From positions 79,217,163 through 79,281,162 of the forward strand of contig NC_057826.1 in the NCBI RefSeq assembly GCF_910594005.1: 64,000 nt of DNA. Reading direction: 5' to 3'. Each line of letters starts with the position of its first letter. Positions within the stretch are counted from its first letter, which is position 1. Of this stretch, positions 10,750 through 23,393 are shown piece after piece. The position numbers were made by a program, and so were the translations under genes. This DNA comes from Cervus elaphus. Its lineage: Eukaryota; Chordata; Mammalia; Artiodactyla; Cervidae. The notes under the pieces were generated by a model. That model was given only the letters and a program-made list of their open reading frames with translations, had not been told where the DNA came from and ran no database searches.

Positions 10750-12650
10750 GGAGGTTCGTGACATTGTACAGGAGACAGGAATCAAGACCATCCCCAAGAA
10801 AAAGAAATGTAAAAAAGCAAAATGGCTGTCTGAGGAGGCCTTACAAATAGCTGTGAAAAGACGGGAAGCAAAAAGCAAAGAAGAAAAGGAAAGATATACC
10901 CATTTGAATGCAGAGTTCCAAAGAATAGCAAGGAGAGAACAGAAAGCCTTCCTCAGTGATCAATGCAAAAAAATACAAAATACAATACAATGGGAACAAC
11001 TAGAGATCTCTTCAAGAAAATTAGAGATACCAAGGGAATATTTCATGCAAAGATGGGCTCAATGAAGGACAGAAATGGTAGGGACCTAACAGAAGCAGAA
11101 GATATTAAGAAGAGGTGGCAAGAATACACAGAAGAACTGTACAAAAAAGATCTTCATGACCCAGATAATCACGATGGTGTGATCACTCACCTAGAGCCAG
11201 ACATCCTAGAATTTGAAGTCAAGTGGGCCTTAGGAAGCATCACTATGAACAAAGCTAGTGGAGGTGATGGAATTCCAGTTAAGCTATTTCAAATCCTGAA
11301 AGATGATGCTGTGAAGGTGCTGCACTCAATATGCCAGCAAATTTGGAAAACTAAGCAGTGGCCACAGGACTGGAAAAGGTCATCCTTGCCAAGACATTCC
11401 TTTCACATGCTAGTAAAGTAATGCTCAAAATTCTCCAAGCCAGGCTTCAGCAATACGTGAACCGTGAACTTCCATATGTTCAAGCTGGTTTTAGAAAAGG
11501 CAGAGGAACCAGAGATCAAATTGCCAACATCCGCTGGATCATCAAAAAAGCAAGAGAGTTCCAGAAAAACATCTATTTCTGCTTTATTGACTATGCCAAA
11601 GCCTTCGACTGTGTGGATCACAATAAACTGTGGAAAATTCTGAATGAGATGGGAATACCAGACCACCTGACCTGCCTCTTGAGAAACCTGTATGCAGGTC
11701 AGGAAGCAACAGTTAGAACTGGACATGGAACAACAGACTGGTTCCAAATAGGAAAAGGAGTATGTCAAGGCTGTATATTGTCACCCTGCTTATTTAACTT
11801 ATATGCAGAGTACATCATGAGAAATGCTGGGCTGGAGGAAGCACAGGTTGGAATCAAGATTGCCAGGAGAAATATCAATAACCTCAGATATGCAGATGAC
11901 ACCACTCTTATGGCAGAAAGTGAAGAGGAACTAAAAAGCCTCTTGATGAAAGTGAGAGTAGAGTGAAAAAGTTGGCTTAAAGCTCAACATTCAGAAAACT
12001 GAGATCATGGCATCCGGTCCCATTACTTCATGGCAGATAGATGGGGAAACTGTGGAAACAGTGGCTGACTTTATTTTTCTGGGCTCCAAAATCACTGCAG
12101 ATGGCTATTGCAGCCATGAAATCAAAAGACGCTTACTCCTTGGAAGGAAAGTTATGACCAACCTAGATAGCATATTAAAAAGCAGAGACATTACTTTGCC
12201 AACAAAGGTCCATCTAGTCAAAGCTATGGTTTTTCCAGTGGTCATGTATAGATGTGAGAGTTGGACTATAAAGAAAACTGAGCTCTGAAGAATTGATGCT
12301 TTTGAACTGTGGTGTTGGAGAAGACTCTTGAGAGTCCCTTGGACTGCAAGGAGATCCAACCAGTCCATCCTAAAGGAGATCAGTCCTGAGTGTTCATTGG
12401 AAGGACTGATGTTGAGGTTGAAACTCCAATACTTCGGCCACCTGATGCGAAGAGCTGACTCATTGGAAAAGACCCTGATGCTGGGAAAGATTGAGGGCAG
12501 GAGGAGAAGGGGACGACAGAGGATGAGATGGTTGAATGGCACGGGTTTGGGTGGAATCTGGGAGTTTGTGATGGACAGGGAGGCCTGGCGTGCTGCGGTT
12601 CATGGGGTCACAAAGAGTCGGACACGACTGAGTGACTGAACTGAACTGAG
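10750..12650 (+). mobile_element. BovB (RTE) LINE, 5'-truncated, reverse-transcriptase region
   Basis: This is the longest BovB copy here, about 1.9 kb. The endonuclease half is missing. RT motifs are readable in pieces: 'FIDYAKAFDCVDHNKLW' (motif A, from about 11579), 'GVCQGCILSPCLFNLY' (from about 11758) and 'RYADDTTLMAESEEEL' (catalytic YADD, from about 11886). The rest of the C-terminus follows to the 3' end 'ctgaactgaactgag'. Breaks: frames 10963-11421, 11358-11966, 12007-12288 and 12328-12639 are offset. About 50 bp between 'tggaaaaggtcat' and 'acatgctagtaaagtaatg' (near 11390) are missing compared with other BovB copies, removing an early RT motif. The stretch near 12540 is also shortened. 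It cannot make an active protein. No target duplication was found. Confidence 0.93.
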
Positions 12651-13469
12651 AGGCAGTGGGAATACAGAATAGTAGACGTTTTCAAGTTATATTTGGGAGG
12701 TGGAGAAGTGGACTTGATAATGAATTGACTACTTCGCTGTACCAGAGAGATGGGAGACACACCTGCTCTGTGTCATTTGGCTTTTCACAAAATGCTGTTC
12801 CAAGAGCGGGAAGTCTGCTGGGTCTCAAACGCATCATGGATGCTAATATAACCTCACTCGGAGACTGAAGCTCTGATACAACTCTCTCAGAGTGTGGTTT
12901 TTCAGTCACCCCAAAGGCTTTCCAGTTCTGTTTTCATGCCAGATTTCTCAGCAGCAACTGCCCAGCAGGTGTGGAGGGAACGTGACAGAATCCTGAGGGG
13001 CTCCAGAGGCTGGCCTGACTTCAGAATATCTCGAGAACGCCACTTGTGTGTCCATTTCAGCTTAACACCATGGTTTATACTCATACACTTAAGTTCCTAA
13101 GATAGAGCTGCTGGTTACGTACAACAACCCCTGTCCCCTGACACATGCGCCGCACAGTCAGTTATCACCTGGTCTTGCTGCTCAGCTGGAGGCAGCCAGT
13201 CTTCCTGGTGCTCCCAAATGGGCAGCCACGCTAGCACAAATACGGTGGCCATGATGGTCTGCCCAGGTTAGAGGAGGCAGAGCCCAGCCCCCGCCCAGCC
13301 CCCTGTGCCTCAGGTGGAGACATTTGTGCAATGATTGGAAAGAAGTTGATTAGACATCACACTCTAAGCTGAATCCATCAGGGTGGAGCTGTGGTGATCT
13401 CCAACGCACTGTGATGTGCCTTGTGGGTACCTATGTGATAGCTGACAGGTCAATAGAAGAATCATCTCT
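12651..13469. other. Unassigned intergenic sequence
   Basis: More GC-rich than its surroundings at 13110-13320. Short frames at 12656-12868 and 12894-13100 (plus strand) have no recognised domain. No repeat family was named. Confidence 0.4.
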
Positions 13470-13545
13470 CCTTGGTGCCTTCAAAAAATGCTTACTGAGT
13501 ATTTCTCCCATGAGAGGCACTGGGTCAGACTTGAAATGAAAAATG
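13470..13545 (-). repeat. Possible L2/MIR tail, antisense
   Basis: The sequence 'aaaaatgcttactgagtat' followed by 'gaggcactgggtcag' resembles the reversed shared 3' tail of L2/MIR. The match is short, so support is weak. From 13546 to 14029 I see nothing recognisable. Confidence 0.3.
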
Positions 13546-14303
13546 AACAAAATAGTCAAAGTGCCACTTGTACTTTATGAATGTACATTGAGTATTCTGA
13601 GATCTAGTTTGAATAGTCACCGTCTTTCCTACATGCTCTAAATTTTTCTACCTTCCTTAAAAGTTTTGCTTATGTAACAGGCTTTTATCCATTTTACCAG
13701 AAGGCTTTATATTCAGTTAGTCTTTATTTTTAGCAATGGAATATTACTAAGCTGATTTTCAAAAATCAATTGGATATTTTCCATCCAGCAAGTATTTCCA
13801 CAGGGAGTTTTTTAAAGCCTATGATCTTAAGCTGATGCTCATGATCTGATGGTATTTTTCCTGGCTTGTCTAACTTATGGCAAAGGAATATTAATGATGT
13901 TTGTTCTTGGGCTTCTGTAAGTAATGAACAGGGAGCTAAATGTGAAACACCACAGTAGCCATATTCAGTTCAGTTCACCAGTGTGTATCGAGCAACCTAC
14001 AGTGAGGAATATTACAGTTTATATTAAGGCTTTGATACTAAAATCTGACAAAGCAAGCAATTGAAATGAATATCATAGACCAATTTTACTTGTGAATATA
14101 GATGGAAAAAATAAAATGTTAGTAAGAGGAGAGTCAACACTATGTGAAGAAAATAATGATCAAGGGGTTTTATTTCTGAAACGAAAATATAGTTTATTAT
14201 AAAGAAATTTGTTATATTCATAAATTACAAGAGAAAGAAAACAATGAAATCACCTCCAAAGATGCCAAAAAGGGGCTTAATATAATTTAACAGCATTTCT
14301 AAT

Positions 14304-14358
14304 TCAATAAAAGTTATTAGTATGTTTCAATAAAAGTTATTAGTATGTTACAATAAAA
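14304..14358. repeat. Short tandem duplication in L1
   Basis: 'aataaaagttattagtatgtt' occurs twice in a row, followed by a third partial start ('aataaaaag'). The unit is about 24 bp. Confidence 0.9.
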
Positions 14359-14624
14359 AGAATATAAGAGAAATTAAAGCAACATTAGATTAACTGTGAT
14401 ACTCTAGCAGCCGTTTCATTAAAGTCAGGAAGAAGATGATGATGCTCACTATCATTGCTATTTAAATCATACAAGAATTCAACTTAATAGGCAAACTAAG
14501 AAAATTCTAAAAATAATAGAAAAGACAAACTTTTCACTCTTTTCAGATGTTATCATTGTCTGCCTAAAATTTTTAAGAAATGAGTTCAGAAATTATTAGA
14601 AAAATAAGAGTGTAGTATAGAGTG

Positions 14625-14807
14625 CCTAGTTGCTCAGTCGTGTCTGGCTCTTTTCGATACCATGGACGGCAGCCCACCAGGCTCCTCTGTCCGTGGGGAT
14701 TCTCAAGGCAAGAATACTGGAGTGGGTTGCCATGCCCTCAACCAGGGGATCTTCCCAACCCAGGGATCAAACCCAGGCCTCCCACATTGCAGGCAGATTC
14801 TTTACAA
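14625..14807 (-). mobile_element. Bov-tA SINE, head-truncated
   Basis: Minus-strand Bov-tA: 'tgctcagtcgtgtctggctc' to 'gcaggcagattctttac'. The last ~25 bp of the tRNA-like head are missing, so the copy is truncated at its 5' end. It interrupts the L1 fragment. Confidence 0.87.
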
Positions 14808-15179
14808 AATAAATATTCTGAAATAAATGGCTTTCTATTATATATACTGGCAACACACAGAAATAAAGCTGAGAAGAATCCATACACAGTTTTGCCAATA
14901 AAGCAGTCAAATATCTAAGTATAAATTGAAAATAAATGTATAAAATCTACACGAATAAACCTTTTCAACACTGTCAAAGACCAGAGAAGAAAACTTGAAC
15001 ATGTGGAGTGACATATCGTGTTCATAGATGAGATAATTCCATATTGTCAAGATGTCAATTTTCCCCAAGTATATTTTAAAATTCAAAGCTATTCCATTAA
15101 ACATATTCTACATTTGAAACTGTAAAAATGTATAATCTACAGAAAAGATGAAAATCGTATGATAAACATTTGTACACCC

Positions 15180-15390
15180 CTCACCCTGGTGGTTCAGTGG
15201 TAAAGAATCTGCCTGCCAATGCAGGACATGCAGGAGATTCAGGTTTGATCCTTGTGTGGGAAAGATCCCCTGGGAAAGGAAATGGCAACCCACTTCAGTA
15301 TTCTTGCCTGGGAAATTCTAGGACAGAGGAACCTGGTGGGCTACAGTCAGTGAGGTCCAAAAGAGTCAGACACGACTTAGTGAGTAAACA
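15180..15390 (+). mobile_element. Bov-tA SINE
   Basis: Sense copy: 'ctcaccctggtggttcagtg', 'gcctgccaatgcaggacatg' and the end 'cagacacgacttagtgag'. Full length with a modified first few bases. Confidence 0.88.
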
Positions 15391-15599
15391 ACAATAACAC
15401 CTCAATTTACCCATCATTAGCATCTCAAATACTTTTATTTTCTGAACCTTTGAATGAAAGTTGCAGGCAGCAATGTCACTTTGCCCCTAAATACTTCAAC
15501 ATGCATCTCCTAAGAAGTCAAGCATTTTGACACAGCCATGCTTAGCAGGTTCACACTTAAGACAGTTAACAATAATGCTATAGTTCCACCGAAAACAGC

Positions 15600-15742
15600 G
15601 CTTATTAGATTTTACAATGCATGTGAGCCACTTGGGAATCTATCCTGATTCAGCAGATCTGGAGTGAAGGCTGAGGTTCTACATTTTTAACAGGCTACCA
15701 AATGATGATGATGCTCATCTGGCAGAACATAGTTGGAGTTTC
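15600..15742 (-). repeat. hAT-Charlie MITE (MER20/MER5 type)
   Basis: 'gattcagcagatctggag', 'tgaggttctacatttttaac' and 'aaatgatgatgatgctcatc' fit the MER20-like non-autonomous hAT consensus in reverse orientation. Its ends are lost. About 200 bp before it hold nothing I recognise. Confidence 0.5.
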
Positions 15743-15799
15743 AAGCATCAAATGTTGCTCCTTGTATGCCCCCTTTTTAGGTATCACTCCCCTCTCCCC

Positions 15800-16046
15800 T
15801 TCTAATAAAGGAACCATTATCCTAAACTTGGTATAGTTTATTCCTATGAATGTTTTTTATACACTTCTTAGATATATGTATCCCTTAACTATATACAGTA
15901 TGTTTTCCATATTTTTAAACTTTACATGTGGTATCCCATTGAACATATTCTTGGGCAACTTGCTGTCTTCATTCAATATTATGTGAGGTTTATCCATGTT
16001 GATAAATGTAGTTCAGAGCCATTCATTTTATTTTTAACTTTTTTTT
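15800..16046. repeat. Probable old L1 3' sequence
   Basis: 'gggcaacttgctgtcttcat', 'attcaatattatgtgagg' and 'catgttgataaatgtagttc' recall a common segment of ancient L1 3' regions. Orientation and limits are uncertain. Confidence 0.35.
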
Positions 16047-16048
16047 TA

Positions 16049-16282
16049 AAGAATTTACTTTGGCTGCATGGAGTCTTAGTTGTGGCACAGGATCTTTCGT
16101 TGTGCTCAGGCTCCTCCTCGCAGCTCACAGTTTTCTCCAGCCGTGGCGTGAGGGCTCTAGAGTGCCGAGGCTCCGTAGCTGTGGTGTGCAGCATGTGGGA
16201 TCTGTTCCCTGACCGGGGATTGAACCTGCGTTTTAAGGATTAGAAGGCAGGCTCTAAGCCACTGGACCACCAGGTAAGTCCC
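16049..16282 (-). mobile_element. CHR-2-type tRNA-Glu SINE
   Basis: Reverse-complemented: 'gtcttagttgtggcacagga', 'ttccctgaccggggattgaa' and 'ccactggaccaccaggtaag'. This family is distinct from Bov-tA, is typical of cetartiodactyls, and is mobilised by L1. Near full length. Confidence 0.85.
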
Positions 16283-16344
16283 CTGGGCCATTGATTTTAA
16301 CTTCAATAAATCTAAAAGAGAAAAAGGAGAGATAATTGAAAAAA

Positions 16345-16600
16345 AGATTATGTATTATCTTTGTCCAGGCTCTGTAACAAAACACCAGAGAAATGGGAGG
16401 TTTATAAGCAGAAATTTATTTCTAACATTTCTGGAGGGTGGAAGTCCAAGATCAGGATGCCAGCATGGTCACCTCTGGTGAGAGCCCTCTTCCTGAGTTA
16501 TAGCCAGTGCTGTTTTGCTCATCCTTGTATTTCCAGTGTCTCACATGGTTTCTGGCTAGTCTTAGGTCCTTACAAAGCAAAAAAAAAAAAAAAAAGAAAG
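16345..16600 (-). repeat. MaLR LTR (MLT1/MST type), partial
   Basis: 'gctctgtaacaaaacaccag', 'gcagaaatttatttctaac' and 'tggaagtccaagatcagg' follow the reversed MLT1-type LTR. Only one half is present, ending in an A-rich stretch at 16578-16610. No coding part is attached. Confidence 0.55.
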
Positions 16601-17090
16601 AAAGAAATTACAAGGCATACAAAGAAGCAGGAAAATCCAATCATAATAAAGAGAAAAATAATCAATAGATCCCAACTGACACAATTGACACAGATGCTAG
16701 AATTAGCAGAACAAAGACATTAAAACTGGCATTATAGATGTATTCCATATGTTCACAAAGTTATGTACAGACATCAAAGATTCTTTTCTTTAAAGACCCA
16801 AACTGAGCCTCTTGAAAATAACATTAATGCAGGAGATGTAAACTATACTGGGTGGGAATAACAATAGATTAAACATTGCAGAAGAAAAAAAACAGTGAAT
16901 TTAAAGGCATAGCAATAGAAACTATCTAAATGAAACACAGAAATAAGAATTTTAAAATATGAAAAAATTATCAGTGAGTTGGGAGACTTCAGATGACATA
17001 TCTGCATAATATTGGAGTCCCTAAAGTGTGTGTGGGGGTGGGTAGAAACAGAAAAAAAAATTTGTAATATTATTTTAAAAAATAATATGT

Positions 17091-17262
17091 TCTCCCAGGT
17101 GGCACGGTGGTAAAAAATCTGCCTACCAGTGCAGGAGATGCAAGAGACTCAGGTTCGGTCTCTGGGTTGGGAAGATTCCCTGGAGTAGGAAATGGCAACC
17201 CACTCTAGTATTCTTAAATGGACAATCCCATAGAACAGAGGACCCTGGTGGGCCAAAAGACT
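17091..17262 (+). mobile_element. Bov-tA SINE, 3'-truncated
   Basis: 'ctcccaggtggcacggtgg', 'gaaatggcaacccactct' and 'gaggaccctggtgggcc' are Bov-tA in sense orientation. The final ~35 bp are missing or decayed. Confidence 0.85.
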
Positions 17263-17414
17263 CCTAAATTTAATGAAAATTATAACTCCACATATCCAAG
17301 AAGCTCAATGAAGTCCAAAAACACACACAGAGTGAAGAAAATTATACCAGGATTCATTCTAGTCAAAAATTTCAAAATCAGTGATTAAGAAAACATTTTA
17401 AAAGGAGCTAAAGA

Positions 17415-17529
17415 GGTACTTCCCTGGTGGTCCAGTGGTTGAGACTCCAAGCTTCCAAAGCAGGAGACTCGGATTCAATCCCTGATCTGGGAACTAAGAT
17501 CCTGTATGCTGAGTGGTCAAAAAAAAAGG
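17415..17529 (+). mobile_element. CHR-2-type SINE, short copy
   Basis: 'acttccctggtggtccagtg' through 'gaactaagatcctgtatgc' and an A-run. The similar words 'agctaaagag' (about 17405) and 'agctaaagaa' (about 17531) fit a target duplication. Confidence 0.8.
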
Positions 17530-18709
17530 TAGCTAAAGAAAAAGGGGCACGTTATGTACAGAGGAACAAAAAGCAGAATCATAGCACATTTCTCATGAGA
17601 AATAATGTAAGCAAGACAATGAAGCAACATCTTTAAATAGCTGGGTTGTAGGGAGGAAAACAGTCAGCCTAGAATTCTATACTCAGTAAGAATATTTTTT
17701 GAGAACAAAGGTGATGTACTATTTTAGATAGGGCAAGGATGTCTCTTCTTAACCACTTCTATTCAACATTTTACAGGGGATCTGGGCAGTGCAATAAAGT
17801 AAGAAGAAGAAACAAAATGTATCTACATTTGGAAAGAAGAAATCATCTAGGTTGGAAAAGGAGTAAAACTGCCTTTGTTAATAGATAACATGGCTATCTA
17901 ATGAAATCTACTATAAAGCTATGAGAAGTGTTAAGTGAGTTTACCAAGGTTGGAGGATATAGGACCAACATACAAAGATTAATTCATTCCTATACACTAG
18001 CCATTAACAATCAGAAATTTTTAGGAAACCACTTAAATAGTGCTAGAACATGATACATTTAGGAATAAATCTGACAAATATGCATGACACCTGTATACTG
18101 AAAACTCTAAACACATTTCTGAGACAAACTAAAGACCTAAATAAATGAAAGGTCACCATGTTCATGGGCTGGAAGACAAACTAGCATTTCTCTCTAGATT
18201 GACCTAGAGTTAATGCAATCTAGTAAAAATTTCAACAGCTTTGTTCATAGAAATTGACAAGCTGATTCTAAAATCTGTATGGAAATACAAATAACTTAGA
18301 AATTCAAACAACTTTGTAAAAGAACAAAGCTGGAGGACTGACACTGATTTCAAGATTTATATGAAGCTACAATAATTAATACAGTTGGTATAAAGATAGA
18401 TAAATAGAGAGTCCAGAAAAAGACCCACATACATACAGATGCTGATATTTGACAAAGACGTAAAGGAAATATAGAGGACAAAGAATAGCCTTTTAAACAA
18501 ATGGTGTTGGAACAATTGGATATCCATATATGAAATAATAACTTCAACCCACACTTCACAAACTAATACAAACATTAACTCAACATGGGTTTTAGAGCTA
18601 AGTGTAAGACCTAAAACTATATCATTCTAGAAGAAAATACAAGAGAAAAATCTCTGTAATCTTGGGTTAGGAATAGATTTATTAGAAACATGCCCCAAAT
18701 ATCTACAAT

Positions 18710-18905
18710 AATCATCTCTTCTGGGAAGCCCTGACCCTGAACCTCCTAGACAGTTCTTTTTTTCCCACTCTTCTATTTGAGCACTTTATATATGATATTC
18801 GTCAAATCATATTGTAACTGTTTACATCTCTCTCCTCCATTGAACACACCAAGAATGAAGATCACATCTTAATTAATATCTACGAAGTTTGATAAATGTT
18901 AGTTA
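18710..18905 (+). repeat. L2 LINE 3' end
   Basis: 'tctgggaagccctgaccctg', 'gagcactttatatatgat', 'tcatattgtaactgtttac' and 'atgaagatcacatctta' follow the L2 3' untranslated region in order. Confidence 0.55.
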
Positions 18906-20775
18906 CATGGTGTCTCCAACTCTGAGCTTAGTCAGGGAGAAAAATTTTTCCTAGGAGCCTCCCAGCATATTTCTTGATGTCTCATTGGCCAGAACTGGGT
19001 CATAGGGTTACCTCTAAGCAAATCAGTAGTTATGGAATTACCATGATTTTCCTGGACCAATTATGCATCACTCTTCGGGGATGGGCTTACCTTCCCCAAG
19101 GAGCTGTGGCTGTTTGGGTAGGCTGGCTACAGAGAACTTCAGAGGTGTGGGGATAGTGGAGTTAGTGGAATAAACCAGGCTGCTTCATTTTCCATTGTGA
19201 GGGTGTAATTCACAAACAAGCTAGCCTTATACCTAGATTTCAGAAGGAGAAACTACCTATATCACTATCTTTGAAAATAAAAAGAACAACACAGCTCTGC
19301 TACAGTAGGAAGAGTGAAATTATTCATCTGAAACAGCAAGACTCTGCACTGGGTTTTTTATAACTTTTTAGATAATATATCTATAGAAAAAGCTTGGTAA
19401 GCTTTATTGCTGAATCATTTACATCAACTCGTACAATTCTGAATATTTATTACTTTTCACAGTAGCCATTGTTTAGAACATATGTTATTATATAAACATT
19501 CTTCACAAATCTTAAAACTAATTGAAGCATAGCTATCTTTATAGTAAATGCTAGAAGAAAAAAAACACACCACCACCAAAAAACTAGCCAGTGTTGTGGA
19601 TCCCAGGAGTTTGTATTTTCACTGTGAATATAGCAGCTTAGAGAAAATAGGGTACAAGAAAAAAAAATGTGTAAATGTTTCTAACCTAACCAATCTGTCC
19701 AGCAAGCATTTCACTGAGAAAAACTGGCTTCTTTTTTTAAAGGAAAAATTTATATTTCTGATTTTATGTGTTTTTATCATCTGCTTGGTTCTGTTTTGTT
19801 AAATAGAATCTTGTATTTTTCTTCTACACTGTGAACATCAGACACTATTTGGGCTATTTCAGGATATGGAAGCCCTGACACAATCGTTCAGTCCAGAGTA
19901 CATGAAAGGACAGTTTTCAGGTTCTGGAACAAGCAAACAGGGAGAAGAGGAGACCCCGGAGTTGTATTTTCATCCCCTCCACAGACTGTACAATGACTTA
20001 CACCTTTAGAGATCCGAGGGAAAAAATGTTCATAATCTGTGTTCACTGCCCTTCCTCCAATCCATATGCCAAAGGGAAATCTCTCAGCTCCAAGACTGAA
20101 TTCCCTAACTACCTAGTTCTCCTCAAACCAGTCTCACAGTAGGTCAAAACTGCCATCAGATCCATCCGAACTGACCCAGGAGGTTTGACAGGCCCTCTTT
20201 GTTTTGACCTGAGCAGTGTCAGGAACCAGGAGTGCTGACCTCATAGTAGACTGTATATGCAGCCTTGTTCCTAGAGTCCTGTCTTCTTGGGACCAAAGCA
20301 TCAGCAGTAATTTAGGTTTATAGCTTCAGCTGTCTCTGCAGAGTTGGGAGAAGGCACGACCTCAAGAAGAGGAATGATGAGAAACCTTTCCTGCTTAGTA
20401 GCCATTCCTTTTTCTGAAGTTCGAAACAGCATTATCTGAGGCTAAAGGCTAGAGGACAAAAGTGGTACTGGTTGTACCATGTCTCTCCATGGACCTCAGT
20501 CAGTATCTGGAGCTGCAGGACCCCAGGAAAGTGGAACGTGTGCTAGACCCTGCCTCCAGAGCAAAGAGCCAGTGCCCAGAATTCATCAGTTATCAGTTCT
20601 GTTCACTGATCAACCAGGATTGAGCAATGGTAGACTGACCATATCATTTTCTCCAGGTGCTGAGAAGGCATCGCAGAGGTTGCATTTTCTTCCAAAGCTC
20701 TAAGCTTTGAGGATGTAGTGCTGCAGGATCCTAGATTCTGGAGGAAAGATGGACTGGACTGTGAGTCTGGAAGGT
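18906..20775. other. Unassigned intergenic sequence, 1.9 kb
   Basis: No repeat, exon or RNA gene was confidently identified. An open frame of 84 codons (19548-19802) is lysine-rich at its start and leucine/isoleucine-rich at its end, but it has no known domain. The 74-codon frame at 20479-20703 is also anonymous. Confidence 0.4.
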
Positions 20776-20788
20776 CCTGGACAATGAT

Positions 20789-20970
20789 TATTGTTTAGTC
20801 ACTCAGTCGTGTCCGACTCTTTTGTGACCCCATGGACTGGAATTATCCAGGCAAGAATACTGGAGTGGGTTGCCATTTCCTTTCTCCAGGGGATCTTCCC
20901 AACCCAGGCATCAAACCTGGGTCTCTTGCATTGCAGGCAGATTCTTCACCATCTGAGTCACCAGGGAAGC
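20789..20970 (-). mobile_element. Bov-tA SINE, internally shortened
   Basis: 'cactcagtcgtgtccgactc' to 'gagtcaccagggaagc' on the reverse strand, with about 20 bp missing after 'catggactgg'. It is flanked by 'cctggacaatgat' (20776-20788) and 'cctggacagtgat' (20971-20983), a 13-bp target duplication with one change. Confidence 0.92.
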
Positions 20971-21113
20971 CCTGGACAGTGATACCAGGGCAAATGAAGT
21001 TGGTTGTAATTGTTCTGCAGTAAGGATGTAACAACTATCTTACATTCTCTGTGATGCTCAAAAGCTTATTGAAAACAATTTGCAGTATTTGCGTAATACA
21101 GATCAACCCTATA

Positions 21114-21376
21114 ACATTGGAAGGACTGAAGCTGAAGCTCTAATACTTTGGCCTCCTGATGTGAACAGCTAACTCATTGGAAAAGACCCTGATGTTGGGA
21201 AAGATTGAGGACAGGAGGAGAAGGGGGCGACAGAGGATGAGATGGTTGGATGGCATCACTGACTTAGTGGACATGAGTTTGAACAAGCTCCAGGAGATGG
21301 TGAAGGACAGGGGAGCCTGGTGTGTTGCAGCCCATGGGTCACAAAGAAGTCAGACATGACTGAGAGAAACTGAACA
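21114..21376 (+). mobile_element. BovB 3' end fragment
   Basis: 'cattggaaggactgaagctg', 'ctgatgttgggaaagattga' and 'agaggatgagatggttggat' match the last ~260 bp of BovB, including the C-terminal coding end. No RT motif is left. Confidence 0.85.
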
Positions 21377-21879
21377 ATAAGAACAAAGACAAGCTGAGAT
21401 AAGCCTGCCATTTCAGAGGAAAATAAAATAATATTCAGGGTCATAGCATAAAAACTTTCCTCATTACTTAAACTATGGTTTCATAAAAGTGACTCTATAA
21501 ATAAATAAATAATAAAAAAACTTCCCTCAAATCCTTGACTGTGCCTCAACAGAGCAAAATTCTAAAAAATTCTGTAGAAAGCAACAGCTGGGTTTAGTGG
21601 TAGAGATTTCAGTAGCTGTCTGGTGCTCTGGAGAGGCGCTCTCCATTTAATTCCATGTCTTAAGAATAAGGATCATGTTCAAGGACTAAGGACTTCAGGA
21701 TAAAGGATGAAAAACTAAAATAGCCCCATTCTAATACAGCTTAATACCAAACCTCCATAAGATCAGGGTAATCTTCCAATGATTTAACTACTGCTAGGAC
21801 AAATCCAGGGCTCTTCAAAAGAAGGTGAAGACAATCCATCTTACAATGTATCATCCAAAATGTAGAATAATATACAGCC
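21377..21879. other. Unassigned sequence
   Basis: About 0.5 kb with no gene and no recognised repeat. It contains an (AAAT)-like run at 21500-21520. Confidence 0.4.
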
Positions 21880-23393
21880 AAAAGTCAGCAGATATGTGAA
21901 GAAGCAGGGTTATGTGATCTATAGTTTTAAACAACAAAAAAATGGTCATTAAAAATAGACCCACAGACCATCTAAATGTTTTGATTAGCAAGCAAGAATT
22001 TTTTAATAGTTGTAAAATTTATCAAAGGATTTAAGGGAAAGGGGGATATATTGGGTGAAAACTGAGAATCCTGAAGAAAAATAAAATAAAACTCTTAGAA
22101 CTGAAAAACACAATACATAAATTTTAAAAATCTATTGGATGAGATTAATAGCAGATAGAACAACCCAGAGAAACGGATTGATAACCTTAAAGATAGACCA
22201 ATAGAAGTCATCCAAACTGAAGTACACAGAGAAAAAATATTGAAACAAACTCACCAGGCTCTCAAAGACCTGGGGAACAGTCTTAAGTAGTTGTAACTAG
22301 GGTTCCAGAAGAAGAAGAGAGAATGGGGCAGGAAATATATTTGAAGAAATGGACAAAATCGTTTCTGATTTTGATTAAAAACATTACAGACCACAGATTC
22401 AAAAAGCCTAGTAAACCTCAAGTAGTATAATTACAAAGAAAACCACATCTAAGCACATCATAATCAAACTTCTGAAAAGTAAAGATCAAGATAAAAATTG
22501 AAAAGCAGCCAGAGGGAAAAAAGACACATTACATACAAGAAACAATGGTAAGAATTAGAGCTGACTTCTCATCAAAAATAATGGGGGGCTAGAAAATGAT
22601 CGAACAAACTTCTCAGAGTGCTGAGAGAAAAACAATAACAAAACTATCAACCTATAATTCCGTTAAGCAAAAACATCCTTCAAAATTGAAGGAGGAATGA
22701 AAACATTCAGATAATGAAAAGCTGAAAGAATTCATCACTAGAAAGCTTGTATTGTAAGAGATGCTAAGGAAAATTCAGGTGGAAGGCAAATGATACCAGG
22801 TGGAAACCTAGAACTACAGGAAAAAAAATATGATCACTGGAAATTGTAGATATAAACATGAATATAAAGACATTTTCCCTTACTTTTCTTCAATTCTTTA
22901 TAAAATAGTTGACTGTTCATAGCAAAAAAAAAAAAAAAAAAAGCCTTACAATGTAACATGGGATTTATAATTTATGTACAAGTAAAATACATGATGACAA
23001 TTAGCGACGAATGGGAGGATGAGTTAAATAAAATTATCCAGTTGAAAGATTTCTGTGTTACATATAAAGTGGTGTAATATTAAGTCAAGTTAAACTATAA
23101 TAAATTAGTGTAGATTATAACTGTGATAGCAACCACAAAAAGCATAATGCAATTTATTTTGCTTGAAAGCTAATAGAAGAGATAAAATTAAATAGTTTTA
23201 AAAATACTTAGCTAACCCAAAAGAAGGCAAGAATAGAGAGGACAAAGAAAAACCAAATAGTGAGATGATAGGCTCCAAACCAGTCACTGCTATAGTTACA
23301 CTAAATGCATAGTAATTAACCAGTCCATTTAAGAGACAGAGATGTTCAGATGTGTAAAAAAAGCAAGACCCAATCATATGTTACTTGTGAAAG

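Larger units (their letters stand above)
14030..15175 (+). repeat. Ancient L1 ORF2 fragment, split by Bov-tA
   Basis: 'atagaccaattttacttgtg', 'gcttaatataatttaacagc' and, after the SINE at 14625-14807, 'ttgccaataaagcagtcaaa' and 'ttccatattgtcaagatgtc' follow the order of the L1 reverse-transcriptase region. A short tandem duplication lies at 14304-14358. No open frame remains. Confidence 0.55.
16605..18690 (+). repeat. L1 with ORF1 joined directly to mid-ORF2
   Basis: Bases 16605-17700 follow L1 ORF1 ('gatgctagaattagcagaac', 'tagcaatagaaactatct', 'gtcagcctagaattctatac'). From about 17705 the sequence jumps to the ORF2 reverse-transcriptase region and runs to the C-terminal part ('gggcaaggatgtctcttctt', 'tggtgttggaacaattggat'). 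The endonuclease and early RT are missing. Two SINEs (17091-17262 and 17415-17529) interrupt the ORF1 part. There is no intact frame. Confidence 0.65.

Noticed and set aside
11403..11768. 121-codon minus-strand frame
   Set aside because: Antisense to the reverse-transcriptase region of the plus-strand BovB.
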